From: Acidobacteriota bacterium
GTDB lineage: Bacteria > Acidobacteriota > Holophagae > Holophagales > Holophagaceae
NCBI GenBank assembly: GCA_016195985.1
Contig: JACPYP010000022.1
Span: 1-64,000, forward strand
DNA: 64,000 nt
Direction of reading: 5' to 3'
In this document: piece by piece, positions 1 through 8,874 of the stretch
Layout: every line of letters starts with the position of its first letter
How positions within the stretch are numbered: position 1 is the stretch's first letter
Program-made: the position numbers and the translations under genes
Notes under the pieces: generated by a model
Seen by the model: the letters and a program-made list of their open reading frames with translations, nothing else
What the model was told of the DNA's origin: nothing
Databases searched by the model: none

Positions 1-391
1 GACCTGACCCCGATCGTTTCACTCCCGCTCCCTCGCTTCGCTCGATCACGGAGGGGTCATCGTCCCCGCAGTTCGCAATGAGGATCTTGGTCACGGACAT
101 GGGCTATTCCCTCTCATGGGTGGTGAACCGCTGGCCTGCGCGGGGACCTGACCCCGATCGTTCCACTCCCGCTCCCTCGCTTCGCTCGATCACGGAGGGG
201 TCATCGTCCCCGCGGTTCGCAATGAGGATCTTGGTCACGGACATGGACTATTCCCTCTCATGGGTCGTAAACCACTGGCCTGCGCGGGGACCTGACCCCG
301 ATCGTTTCACTCCCGCTCCCTCGCTTCGCTCGATCACGGAGGGGTCATCGTCCCCGCAATTCGCAATGAGGATCTTGGTCACAGGCATGGG
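1..391. repeat. 144-bp tandem direct repeat, about 2.7 copies, running off the left window edge
   Basis: 'gacctgaccccgatcgtt...' begins at 1, 145 and 289 with near-identical following sequence; identity ends at about 391. Confidence 0.95.
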
Positions 392-419
392 TCGACCTCG
401 GATTCAGGCATGATGATGG

Positions 420-866
420 GTGATGAGTGCTCCCAGCCTAGCAAACCCCCTGCTCGCCATCACCCTCTGCTTCCTGGCCGTCCACTGCGGCAGGAAGGGC
501 GATCCCATCCCGCGGCCGAGGGCCGCCGCGCAGGCAATGGAGGTCCGCCTCGACGGCCTGCGCCAGCTCCGCATGGTGCTGCCCGCCGTGGACGTGAAGG
601 GCGAAAGCCTGGCGGGCGTGGAACTGGTGCGGGTCATGTACCTGCCCCTGGGCCTGGCCAAGCCCACGCCCGAAGAGGTCTTCAGCCGCGGCGAGGTGCT
701 CATGGAGCGCCACCGGCCGGACCTGCCAGGGCCCGGTGGCGTGCTCCTCATGGATCTGAAAACCCTCCAGCGCCCGCCGGGCTGGCTGGTGGTGGTGGCG
801 GTGCGACTGGGCAACGTGCCGGGGCGCCCCAGCGAAGTGCTGCCCTGGATGGCCCCGGCGTTCTAG
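420..866 (+). CDS. small putative lipoprotein
   Basis: N-terminal hydrophobic segment with lipobox-like LAVHCGRKGDP. Confidence 0.6.
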   Translation: MMSAPSLANPLLAITLCFLAVHCGRKGDPIPRPRAAAQAMEVRLDGLRQLRMVLPAVDVKGESLAGVELVRVMYLPLGLAKPTPEEVFSRGEVLMERHRPDLPGPGGVLLMDLKTLQRPPGWLVVVAVRLGNVPGRPSEVLPWMAPAF

Positions 867-883
867 TCTCGGTCGCGGCGGTG

Positions 884-2086
884 TCAGTCCTGGCGTAGAT
901 CGAGCCGGTGGCCCCACCACTGGACCACGGCGCGGGCCAGGCGGTCCTTGGAGAGGGGCCCCAGGGAGGGCTGCTCGCCCTGGGCCGTGACCGGGATCAG
1001 GGTGTTGGCCTGGGCGCCGAAGGCCTTCCCATGCTGGACATCATTCACCAGCACCGCGTCCAGGCCCTTCTTTTCCAGCTTGGCCTTGGCGTGTTCCAGA
1101 TGCTTCTCGCTTTCGGCCGCGAAACCCAGGACCCATTGGTCCGCGCGCTTTCTCGCCGAAAGCTGCGCCAGGATGTCAGGAGTGCGCACCAGACTCAGCA
1201 TCTCGGTGCCTTCGCCCTTCTTCACCTTTTCGGGACTGGGGGCCTCAGGCCGCTGGTCCGCCACCGCCGCGGCCGCCACCAGGCCATCCGCCTCGGCCCA
1301 GCGGGCCTCGCAGGCTTCCAGCATCTCCTGGGCGCTGCGGACACGGATCGTTTCCACGCCCCAGGGCGCAGCCAGGTCCCCGCCCAGGACCAGCTGCACC
1401 TGGGCCCCCGCATCCCGGAAGGCCCGGGCCAGCTCGATGCCCATGGCGCCGGTGCTGCGGTTCGTGAGGGTGCGGACCGGATCGAGATCCTCCCGGGTGG
1501 GACCCGCGGTGATGAGCACCCGGCATCGGTTCAGGCTGCGGAGCTTGGGGGTCCCATGCGCCTGGATGGCTTCGGCGATGGAGGCCACCTCGGCCAGCTT
1601 GCCGGTTCCCTCCTCGCCACAGGCCATGATTCCCGCAGCCGGTTCCACGACCGCATGGCCGAAGGACCGCAGCCGCGCGAGGTTGGCCTGCACGGCCGGG
1701 TGTTCCCACATGCCCGTGTTCATGGCCGGCGCCCAGAGCACCGGGGCCCGGGTAGCCAGCAGCAGGGTGCTCAGCAGGTCGCTGGCCAGGCCGTTGGCGG
1801 CCTTGCCCAGGATGTTCGCGGTGGCGGGCACCACGGCCACCAGATCGGCCCAGCGGGCCAGCTCGATGTGCTCGATGCTCGGGGTGGCGCGCCACTCGCC
1901 CTGGTCTGGGTTGGCGCCGTAGCAGGGCTCCCCCGTCAGGCTGGTGAGCGTGAGGGGCGTGATGAACCGGGAGCCAGCCTCCGTGAGGACGCAGCGGACC
2001 CGGTGCCCCTGGTTGGCCAGCAGGCGGGCCAGATCTGCGGATTTGTAGGCGGCCACGCCGCCGGTAATGCCCAGGATGATCTGCAT
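884..2086 (-). CDS. coaBC: phosphopantothenoylcysteine decarboxylase / phosphopantothenate-cysteine ligase
   Basis: MQIILGITGGVAAYKSADLARLL, PAMNTGMW, ITAGPTREDLDPVRTLTNRSTGAMG motifs; internal ATG preferred to the track start. Confidence 0.93.
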   Translation of the reverse strand: MQIILGITGGVAAYKSADLARLLANQGHRVRCVLTEAGSRFITPLTLTSLTGEPCYGANPDQGEWRATPSIEHIELARWADLVAVVPATANILGKAANGLASDLLSTLLLATRAPVLWAPAMNTGMWEHPAVQANLARLRSFGHAVVEPAAGIMACGEEGTGKLAEVASIAEAIQAHGTPKLRSLNRCRVLITAGPTREDLDPVRTLTNRSTGAMGIELARAFRDAGAQVQLVLGGDLAAPWGVETIRVRSAQEMLEACEARWAEADGLVAAAAVADQRPEAPSPEKVKKGEGTEMLSLVRTPDILAQLSARKRADQWVLGFAAESEKHLEHAKAKLEKKGLDAVLVNDVQHGKAFGAQANTLIPVTAQGEQPSLGPLSKDRLARAVVQWWGHRLDLRQD

Positions 2087-2556
2087 CAGATGGCTCCAGG
2101 AAGGCCGTGCAACTTGCGGATAAGGCCGATCTGGCCCAGGTGGTAGCACTCGTGCATGTAGAGGAAGGCCACCACCTGCTCAAGAGACTGTTCCATCCCC
2201 AGGGCCGGGTTCAGGGTGGGACGGTTCCAATCCTGAACACCCAGCAGGGCCCCCTTGAGTTCCTGGTCGATGCCCTGGAAGGCCGCCACCAGGTCGGCCC
2301 ATTCCAGGTGGGCCGTCTCGCCGGGGCCGCCCCGGGCATAGTGCTTCTCCCAGATGGGATCCTCGGCCAAGGTCCCGCCCAGCAGCTTGATGATGCGGCG
2401 GCGGGCCCCCACCAGGTGTCCCAGGATCCAGGAAGCCGAAGCCACGCCAGAGGCCGGGCGGCGGCGCGCCAGCTCCTCGGTCAGTCCTGCCTGGTTGAGC
2501 TCCAGAAGTCGGACATTGCCTCCGAAAGCTGTGCGCCAAAGCTTGCCGCGTTCCAT
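2086..2556 (-). CDS. DinB family protein
   Basis: ILGHLVGARR, FLYMHECYHLGQIGLIRKL typical of DinB/YfiT-like proteins; TGATG overlap with coaBC. Confidence 0.8.
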   Translation of the reverse strand: MERGKLWRTAFGGNVRLLELNQAGLTEELARRRPASGVASASWILGHLVGARRRIIKLLGGTLAEDPIWEKHYARGGPGETAHLEWADLVAAFQGIDQELKGALLGVQDWNRPTLNPALGMEQSLEQVVAFLYMHECYHLGQIGLIRKLHGLPGAI

Positions 2557-2659
2557 GGGGACTCCCGAAGTCGTATCAAAGCACAGGAACCCCTATCCTA
2601 CTCCACGCGCATTGATTGAATGCCTGTTGGGTGTTATGCTTCGTGGTTCGGAGTGCCCC

Positions 2660-2944
2660 ATGACCCAGCGCACCATTGTTCGTGTCCCTGAAGAAATCGC
2701 CAACAAGTACCGCTTCGTCGTCGTGGCGGGCAAGCGTTGCGAGCAGCTTCAGCGCGGCGCCTTCCCCAAGGTGGAAGTGGTGGTGCCCGTGAACAAGCAC
2801 GGCCAGGCCCAGGATGCCCCCAAGCTGGCGTCCTTCTGGGGCCAGGTGGCCGTGGCCGAAGTGGAGGAGAACCGCATCGCCTTCGAGGAAGCGGAGATTC
2901 TGACCATCGAGGACACCACCGTGGTGCCCATCTCCGGCGAATAG
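2660..2944 (+). CDS. rpoZ: DNA-directed RNA polymerase omega subunit
   Basis: MTQRTIVRVPEEIANKYRFVVVAGKRCEQLQRGAFPKVE; size about 94 aa. Confidence 0.8.
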   Translation: MTQRTIVRVPEEIANKYRFVVVAGKRCEQLQRGAFPKVEVVVPVNKHGQAQDAPKLASFWGQVAVAEVEENRIAFEEAEILTIEDTTVVPISGE

Positions 2945-2964
2945 CCCCGCCCGCCTCCCTGAAG

Positions 2965-2989
2965 AGCCCCCGATCCCGGGGGCTTTTTT
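2965..2989 (+). terminator. Rho-independent terminator of rpoZ
   Basis: AGCCCCC GATCCC GGGGGCT followed by TTTTT. Confidence 0.85.
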
Positions 2990-3003
2990 GCGGTCCGGAA
3001 TAT

Positions 3004-3021
3004 TTTCAACGATCGATGAAA
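3004..3021. promoter_or_regulatory. TetR-type operator, site 1
   Basis: TTTCAACGATCGATGAAA, near-perfect palindrome sharing its core with site 2. Confidence 0.75.
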
Positions 3022-3054
3022 TTTTAATTGCACACCCTTGCGCCATGACCCACT

Positions 3055-3072
3055 ATTCAACGATCGTTGAAT
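3055..3072. promoter_or_regulatory. TetR-type operator, site 2
   Basis: ATTCAACGATCGTTGAAT, perfect 18-bp palindrome immediately upstream of the TetR gene. Confidence 0.8.
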
Positions 3073-3081
3073 TGGAGCCTC

Positions 3082-3774
3082 ATGGCCAGTCCTTCCACCC
3101 CCCGCCCTCGGGGGCCCAAGCCCAGCAGGGTCCACCCAGACCACCTGCTCGATGCGGCCCAAACGGTTTTCGCCCACTCCGGACTCCAGGCCGCCAGTCT
3201 GCGAGCCATCGCCCGCCAAGCCGGGTGTGATCCTGCCCTCATCTACTATCACTTCCAGGACAAGGAAGCGATGTTCGAGGCCCTGCTGGATCGCACCCTC
3301 GGCCCGGTGGTCGTCGAACTGTCGGCACTCACCGACCCGCAAGACCCCAGGACCGTGGCCGAGCGCTTCTGGAAGGTGCTGCGCATCTACCACGATCACC
3401 TGGGCCAAAACGTAGGCATGCGGGGCCTGGTGCGCGGCGAGATCGTCCGGGGCAGCGAAGGCATCCGAGAAAACATCGCCAAGCGGGTCCTGCCGGCCTT
3501 GGGCGCCATCGTGCGACTCATCTCCCTGGGCATCGAGCGGGGGGAAATCCGGGAGGACACGTCTCCTCAGCTCACGACCTTCTTCATGGTCCGCATGGAA
3601 TTGGAAATCCTCGATCTGATTCCCGTCATGGCGCGGCACATCACCCAGATTCCCGACGACCAGGCGCTGGCCCTGGCCGAACAGGCCTGGTTCCGCCTCT
3701 TCTGGCGGGGCATCGCCACGCGGCCTGACGAACCCCTCCCCTTCCTTCTGGACGAGGACAAGGCCCGGCCCTGA
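3082..3774 (+). CDS. TetR/AcrR family transcriptional regulator (CecR-like by context)
   Basis: N-terminal HTH LLDAAQTVFAHSGLQAASLRAIARQAGCDPALIYYHFQDKEAMFEALL. Confidence 0.9.
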   Translation: MASPSTPRPRGPKPSRVHPDHLLDAAQTVFAHSGLQAASLRAIARQAGCDPALIYYHFQDKEAMFEALLDRTLGPVVVELSALTDPQDPRTVAERFWKVLRIYHDHLGQNVGMRGLVRGEIVRGSEGIRENIAKRVLPALGAIVRLISLGIERGEIREDTSPQLTTFFMVRMELEILDLIPVMARHITQIPDDQALALAEQAWFRLFWRGIATRPDEPLPFLLDEDKARP

Positions 3775-3853
3775 CCAGACGCTCCAGGCATTCCCAATCC
3801 ACCGGCCATCTCAAGCCCTGACATCCGAGCTTTCCACCTCATCGAGGCACCCC

Positions 3854-4834
3854 ATGAACAAGAAGGCCATCATCCTCCCCGCCATCCTCTTGGTCGGCAG
3901 CCTTGTGACCTATCTGATCTACCGCAACGCCACGGCGGCCGAGCGCAACCTCACCCTTTACGGCAATGTGGACATCCGAGAAGCCAGCCTTGCCTTTCGC
4001 GTCACGGGACGCGTGGCGGCCATCCAGGTGGACGAGGGGGCACTGGTCAAGGAAGGCGAAAGCTTGGCCACCCTGGATCAAGAACCCCTTGTGAATGCCC
4101 TGCACGCCGCGGAGGCCACCGCGGCTTCCCTGGCCGCCCGCAATGCCCTGCTGCACCGCGGCTACCGCTCGGAGGACCTGGAGCAGGCCAAGGCGCGCCT
4201 GGCTGCCGCGCAGGCGGCCCTGGCCGAAACAGAGCGCAACTTCACCCGGCAGGCAACCCTGGCACCGGAGGGCGCGGCGACCCAGCGGGCCCTGGATGCG
4301 GCGCGTTCAGCCCGGGACCAGGCCGCCGCCCAGGTCCAGGTGGCCCAGCAGCAGGTCCACCAGATGGCGACGGGGTACCGGAAAGAGGAAGTCGCCGAAT
4401 CCGACGCGCAGCTGCGCCAGGCCCAGGCCCAGCTCGACAGCGCCAAGCTCGCCCTGAAGGACGCCACCCTCGTCGCCCCCGCCGCCGGCATCATCCTCAC
4501 GCGGGCCATCGAAAAGGGGAACATGGTTCAGGCCGGAGCCCCCGCCTTCAGCCTCTCCCTCACGAACCCCGTCCGGGTCATCGCCTATGTCGGCGAACCC
4601 GCGCTGGGCCGCTTCTCGCCGGGCACCAAGGTCACCCTGGAATCGGACTCCCGGTCGGGTCAGCCCTACCGCGGCGTGGTGGGTTTCGTGTCCCCCACGG
4701 CGGAGTTCACTCCCAAGTCCGTGGAGACGCCGGATCTCAGAACCTCTCTCGTCTACCGCCTGCGCATCGTGGTCGAAAACCCGGACAGTCAGCTGCGCCA
4801 GGGCATGCCCGTCACCGTGAGGCTGGCCCGATGA
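3854..4834 (+). CDS. ybhG: HlyD-family periplasmic adaptor (YbhG-like)
   Basis: N-terminal TM, VTGRVAAIQVDEGALVKEGESLATLD lipoyl half, coiled coil; operon position. Confidence 0.88.
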   Translation: MNKKAIILPAILLVGSLVTYLIYRNATAAERNLTLYGNVDIREASLAFRVTGRVAAIQVDEGALVKEGESLATLDQEPLVNALHAAEATAASLAARNALLHRGYRSEDLEQAKARLAAAQAALAETERNFTRQATLAPEGAATQRALDAARSARDQAAAQVQVAQQQVHQMATGYRKEEVAESDAQLRQAQAQLDSAKLALKDATLVAPAAGIILTRAIEKGNMVQAGAPAFSLSLTNPVRVIAYVGEPALGRFSPGTKVTLESDSRSGQPYRGVVGFVSPTAEFTPKSVETPDLRTSLVYRLRIVVENPDSQLRQGMPVTVRLAR

Positions 4835-6636
4835 CCTCCAGACCTGCGCGGCCGAGGCCCAGGGCCTCCGAGGCGCCCCCTGCCCCAGCCGGAGGCGTGG
4901 CCATCGAGGTCAGAGAGCTCCTGAAGCGCTTCGGTGCGGACGCCCCGCCCGCCCTGGACAGCATCAGCACCTGGATCGCCCCCGGCACCATCACGGGGCT
5001 GGTGGGTCCCGACGGCGCAGGGAAGACCACCCTCCTGCGCACCCTGGCGGGCCTGCTGGCCCCCACCTCGGGCACCGTTCGCGTCCTCGGACAGGATCCC
5101 TTGACGAACGCCGCCCTGCGGGAACAGATCGGCTACATGCCGCAAAAATTCGGCCTCTACGAAGACCTCTCCGTCCAGGAGAACCTGAACCTCTACGCCG
5201 ACCTCCGCGATGTGGTGGGGGAAGCCCGCGTGGAGAGTTTCAAGCAGATGCTGGCCTTCACGGATCTGGCCCGGTTCACCGAACGCCTGGCGGGAAAGCT
5301 GTCGGGGGGCATGAAGCAGAAGCTCGGCCTGGCCTGCAGCCTCCTGGGCTCCCCCAAGGTGCTGCTCCTGGATGAACCCGGCGTGGGCGTGGATCCCATC
5401 TCCCGGCGCGAGTTGTGGCGCATGGTCCGCGAATTGGCCCACGGCGGGATGACCATCGTGTGGAGCACGGCCTACCTGGATGAGGCTGAACTCTGCGACC
5501 ACGTCCGCCTCATGAACGAGGGCAGCCTCCTGGCGGCGGGCACGCCCAAGGATCTCATGGGGGCCATGCAGGGGCGCTCGCTCCACCTGACGAAATTGAC
5601 CGCGCCCCGGCGGGATGTGTTGCAACGGGCCCTGCGGGCCCCCGAAGTCATGGATGGTGTCATCCAAGGCGACCAGGTGCGCCTGGTGCTCCGCGAGGCC
5701 GCGCAGCGGCCTGATCTGGGACCCATCCAGGCCGGCCCCGAGGCCACCCTCGTGGAGGTGGCGCCCCGGCTCGAAGACGCCTTCATCAGCCTCCTGGGCG
5801 GCGGCCCCGGCGGAGATTCCCCGCTGGCGGAGGTGACCCGCGACGTGGAACTCCACGCCGACCAGGATCCGAGCGCGGTCATTGAGGCCCGGGAACTCAC
5901 CAAGCGCTTCGGTGACTTCACGGCCACCGATGCGGTGAGCTTCCGGGTGGCCAAGGGCGAGGTGTTCGGTTTGCTGGGGCCCAACGGCGCGGGGAAATCC
6001 ACCACGTTCAAGATGGAGTGCGGCCTCCTGAAACCCACCGAAGGCCAGGCCCTGGTCATGGGCATCGATCTCAAGAAAAGCCCCTCGGCGGCCCGGCAGC
6101 GCCTGGGCTACATGGCCCAGAAATTCTCCCTCTACACCCAGCTCACGGCCCGGGAGAACCTGGAATTCTTCTCCGGAGTCTACGGCCTTCGCGGAGCCGA
6201 ACAGCGCCTCAAGATCGACGAGATGATCGAGGCCTTCGACCTGAACCCCTGGTTGTCCCAGCGCACGCTCGACCTGCCCTTGGGCCTGAAGCAACGGCTG
6301 GCCCTGGCCTGCGCCGTGATGCACGAGCCGGAGATCCTCTTCCTGGATGAACCCACCTCCGGAGTCGACCCCATCACGCGGCGCGAGTTCTGGACCCACA
6401 TCAATGCCTTGGCTCAGAAGGGCGTGACCATCATGGTCACCACCCACTTCATGGACGAGGCCGAGTACTGCGATCGCATCGGCCTGATCTACCGGGGCAA
6501 GCTCATCGCCCTGGACACGCCCGATCAGCTGAAGCACGGCACCGCCACGCCGGACTGTCCGGACCCCACCATGGAAGAAGCCTTCATCCACCTCATCCAG
6601 GCCTTCCAGGCCCGGCTGGACGAGGTGGCCTCATGA
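4831..6636 (+). CDS. ybhF: duplicated ABC-type ATPase (YbhF-like)
   Basis: two ABC cassettes: GLVGPDGAGKTTLLRTLAGLL / MPQKFGLYEDLSVQENLNLYADLR and GLLGPNGAGKSTTFKM; strong resemblance to E. coli YbhF. Confidence 0.93.
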   Translation: MTSRPARPRPRASEAPPAPAGGVAIEVRELLKRFGADAPPALDSISTWIAPGTITGLVGPDGAGKTTLLRTLAGLLAPTSGTVRVLGQDPLTNAALREQIGYMPQKFGLYEDLSVQENLNLYADLRDVVGEARVESFKQMLAFTDLARFTERLAGKLSGGMKQKLGLACSLLGSPKVLLLDEPGVGVDPISRRELWRMVRELAHGGMTIVWSTAYLDEAELCDHVRLMNEGSLLAAGTPKDLMGAMQGRSLHLTKLTAPRRDVLQRALRAPEVMDGVIQGDQVRLVLREAAQRPDLGPIQAGPEATLVEVAPRLEDAFISLLGGGPGGDSPLAEVTRDVELHADQDPSAVIEARELTKRFGDFTATDAVSFRVAKGEVFGLLGPNGAGKSTTFKMECGLLKPTEGQALVMGIDLKKSPSAARQRLGYMAQKFSLYTQLTARENLEFFSGVYGLRGAEQRLKIDEMIEAFDLNPWLSQRTLDLPLGLKQRLALACAVMHEPEILFLDEPTSGVDPITRREFWTHINALAQKGVTIMVTTHFMDEAEYCDRIGLIYRGKLIALDTPDQLKHGTATPDCPDPTMEEAFIHLIQAFQARLDEVAS

Positions 6637-7760
6637 AGGCCGTGAACCTGCGCCGGCTTCGGGCCCTCTGCCTCAAGGAGTCCTTCCAGATCCTCCGCGA
6701 TCCCAGCAGCATCCTGGTGGCCTTCGTCATGCCCGTGGTGCTGCTGTTCGTGTTCGGCTACGCCCTCAACCTCGACTCCAGCAGCCTGCGCCTGGGCCTT
6801 CTCATGGAGGATCAAGGGCCTGCCGCCATCCAGTTCGAGCAGACCCTCAAGGCCTCCAGCAACTTCGTGGTGGAGGTCGGACATTCGAAAGCGGCCCTCC
6901 TCGAACGGATGGCCCATGGGAAGCTGCGAGGCGTGGTGGTGGTCCGAAGCGATTTCGGCGCGCGCCTCGCCGAAGGCCATGGCGGGGCCGCCATTCAGGT
7001 GCTCACCGACGGCTCCGAGCCCAACACGGCCAGCTTCGTGGGCAGCAACCTCGAAGGGCTCTGGCAGACCTGGCAGCAGCAGCGGGGACAGAACCTGGCC
7101 CTGGACAACCATCCCATGATCGACGTTCGATCCCGGGCCTGGTTCAATCCCAGCACGGTCAGCCGCAATTTCCTGGTGCCCGGCGCCATCGCGGTCGTCA
7201 TGACCATCATCGGCGCCCTGCTCACCTCCCTGGTGGTCGCGCGGGAATGGGAGCGCGGCACCATGGAAGCCCTGCTGGCCACACCCGTGACCAAGGCGGA
7301 AATGCTCCTGTCCAAGATCCTGCCCTATTACGTGCTGGGCCTGGCCGCCATGGCTTTGTGCCTTCTGGTGGCAACCCTGCTCATGGGCGTGCCCTTCCGA
7401 GGCTCCCTCCTCGCCCTCTTCCTGCTCACCACCCTCTTCCTGGGCTGCGCCCTGGGCAACGGACTCTTCCTGTCCACCGTGATGAAGAACCAGTTCAACG
7501 CGGCCTCGGCGGCCCTGGTGAGCGCCTTCCTGCCCTCCATGATGCTCTCGGGGTTCGTCTTCGAAATCTCGAGCATGCCCTGGCCCCTGCGGGCCCTCAC
7601 CCACGTCATCCCCGCCCGCTATTTCGCAGGTTCGCTCCAGACCCTCTTCCAGGCGGGGACGCTGATGCCCATCCTCGTTTCGGATTCCCTGGGGTTGATC
7701 CTGCTCATGGGTTTCTGGCTGGGCCTCACCGCCAAGAACACTGGCCGGACGCTGGAGTAG
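6633..7760 (+). CDS. ybhS: ABC-2 type permease (YbhS-like)
   Basis: ABC-2 topology, REWERGTMEALLATPVTKAEMLLSKILPYY. Confidence 0.9.
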   Translation: MKAVNLRRLRALCLKESFQILRDPSSILVAFVMPVVLLFVFGYALNLDSSSLRLGLLMEDQGPAAIQFEQTLKASSNFVVEVGHSKAALLERMAHGKLRGVVVVRSDFGARLAEGHGGAAIQVLTDGSEPNTASFVGSNLEGLWQTWQQQRGQNLALDNHPMIDVRSRAWFNPSTVSRNFLVPGAIAVVMTIIGALLTSLVVAREWERGTMEALLATPVTKAEMLLSKILPYYVLGLAAMALCLLVATLLMGVPFRGSLLALFLLTTLFLGCALGNGLFLSTVMKNQFNAASAALVSAFLPSMMLSGFVFEISSMPWPLRALTHVIPARYFAGSLQTLFQAGTLMPILVSDSLGLILLMGFWLGLTAKNTGRTLE

Positions 7761-7769
7761 GAGAATCCC

Positions 7770-8864
7770 ATGCTGTATCGCCTGCTCCGCCTCATCCGCA
7801 AGGAACTCCAGGTCATCCTCGGCGACAAGAAGACCCGGATCATGCTGGTCATGCCGGTGCTCCTCCAGACCCTGGTCTTCTCCTTCGCGGCCACCCTGGA
7901 AGTGCGCAACGCCACCCTCGCCATCTTCAACCAGGATGGAGGTGCCGCCTCCGCCGACCTCCAGCAGCGCCTCTCCCGCACGCCCTCCTTCTCCAAGCTC
8001 CTGCCCGTGCGCAGCGAACAGGAGGCCCGGTCGGTCATGGACAACCAGGAAGCCCTGGTGCTCCTTCGAATTCCCGCGGACTTCTCCCGCCGCCTCGCCG
8101 AGCGCCAGACGGCCCCTTTGCAGATCGTCATCGACGGACGGCGCTCCAACAGTGCCCAGATCGCCATGGGCTACGTGTCGCAGGTGATCCAAGCCTACAC
8201 CCTCGAACGCGGCGTCCACCCCAGCAGCCACCTGCTGTCGCGGAACATCTACAATCCCAACCTTGATTCGAAATGGCACGTGCTCCCCAGCCTGGTGGCC
8301 CTCATCACCACCATCGGCTGCCTCACGGTCACGGCCCTTTCCGTGGCCCGGGAACGCGAAGAAGGCACCTTCGACCAGCTGCTGGTGTCGCCCCTCACGC
8401 CGGCCTACATCATGGCGGGCAAGGCGGTGCCGGGCATCCTCGTGGCCCTGGTCCAGGGCGGCATCATCGTCAGTATGGCCATTTTTGGTTTCGGGATTCC
8501 GTTCTCGGGTTCCCTGCCCCTGCTCTTGGCGGGCCTCACCTGCTACGGCCTTGCCCTGGCGGGCGTGGGGCTTTTCATCTCGTCCATCTCTTCGACCCAG
8601 CAGCAGGCTTTCCTGGGCGTGTTTGCCTTCATGGCCCCGGCCGTGAACCTCTCGGGCTACGTGGCGCCCATCGAGAACATGCCGCGCTTCTTCCAGGTCC
8701 TGGCCTACATGAACCCGCTCACCTACTGCATCAACATCGTCAAGGGCGTGTTCCTGAAGGGCTACGGATTCGGGGACGCCCTGCCCGACCTCTGGCCCCT
8801 GCTGCTCATCGCCTTCGGCACCCTGTCCCTTGCGCTCTACATGTTCCGCCGCCACATCGCTTGA
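7770..8864 (+). CDS. ybhR: ABC-2 type permease (YbhR-like)
   Basis: AREREEGTFDQLLVSPLTPAYIMAGKAVPG; paralogous to the preceding gene. Confidence 0.9.
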   Translation: MLYRLLRLIRKELQVILGDKKTRIMLVMPVLLQTLVFSFAATLEVRNATLAIFNQDGGAASADLQQRLSRTPSFSKLLPVRSEQEARSVMDNQEALVLLRIPADFSRRLAERQTAPLQIVIDGRRSNSAQIAMGYVSQVIQAYTLERGVHPSSHLLSRNIYNPNLDSKWHVLPSLVALITTIGCLTVTALSVAREREEGTFDQLLVSPLTPAYIMAGKAVPGILVALVQGGIIVSMAIFGFGIPFSGSLPLLLAGLTCYGLALAGVGLFISSISSTQQQAFLGVFAFMAPAVNLSGYVAPIENMPRFFQVLAYMNPLTYCINIVKGVFLKGYGFGDALPDLWPLLLIAFGTLSLALYMFRRHIA

Positions 8865-8874
8865 TCGAGGCCCC

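Noticed and set aside
1-391. Possible CRISPR-like array
   Set aside because: Units are contiguous 144-bp tandem copies with no short repeat/unique-spacer alternation and no cas genes.
78-413. 111-aa ORF MRILVTDMGYSLSWVV...
   Set aside because: Translation of the 144-bp tandem repeat; open only because 144 is divisible by 3.
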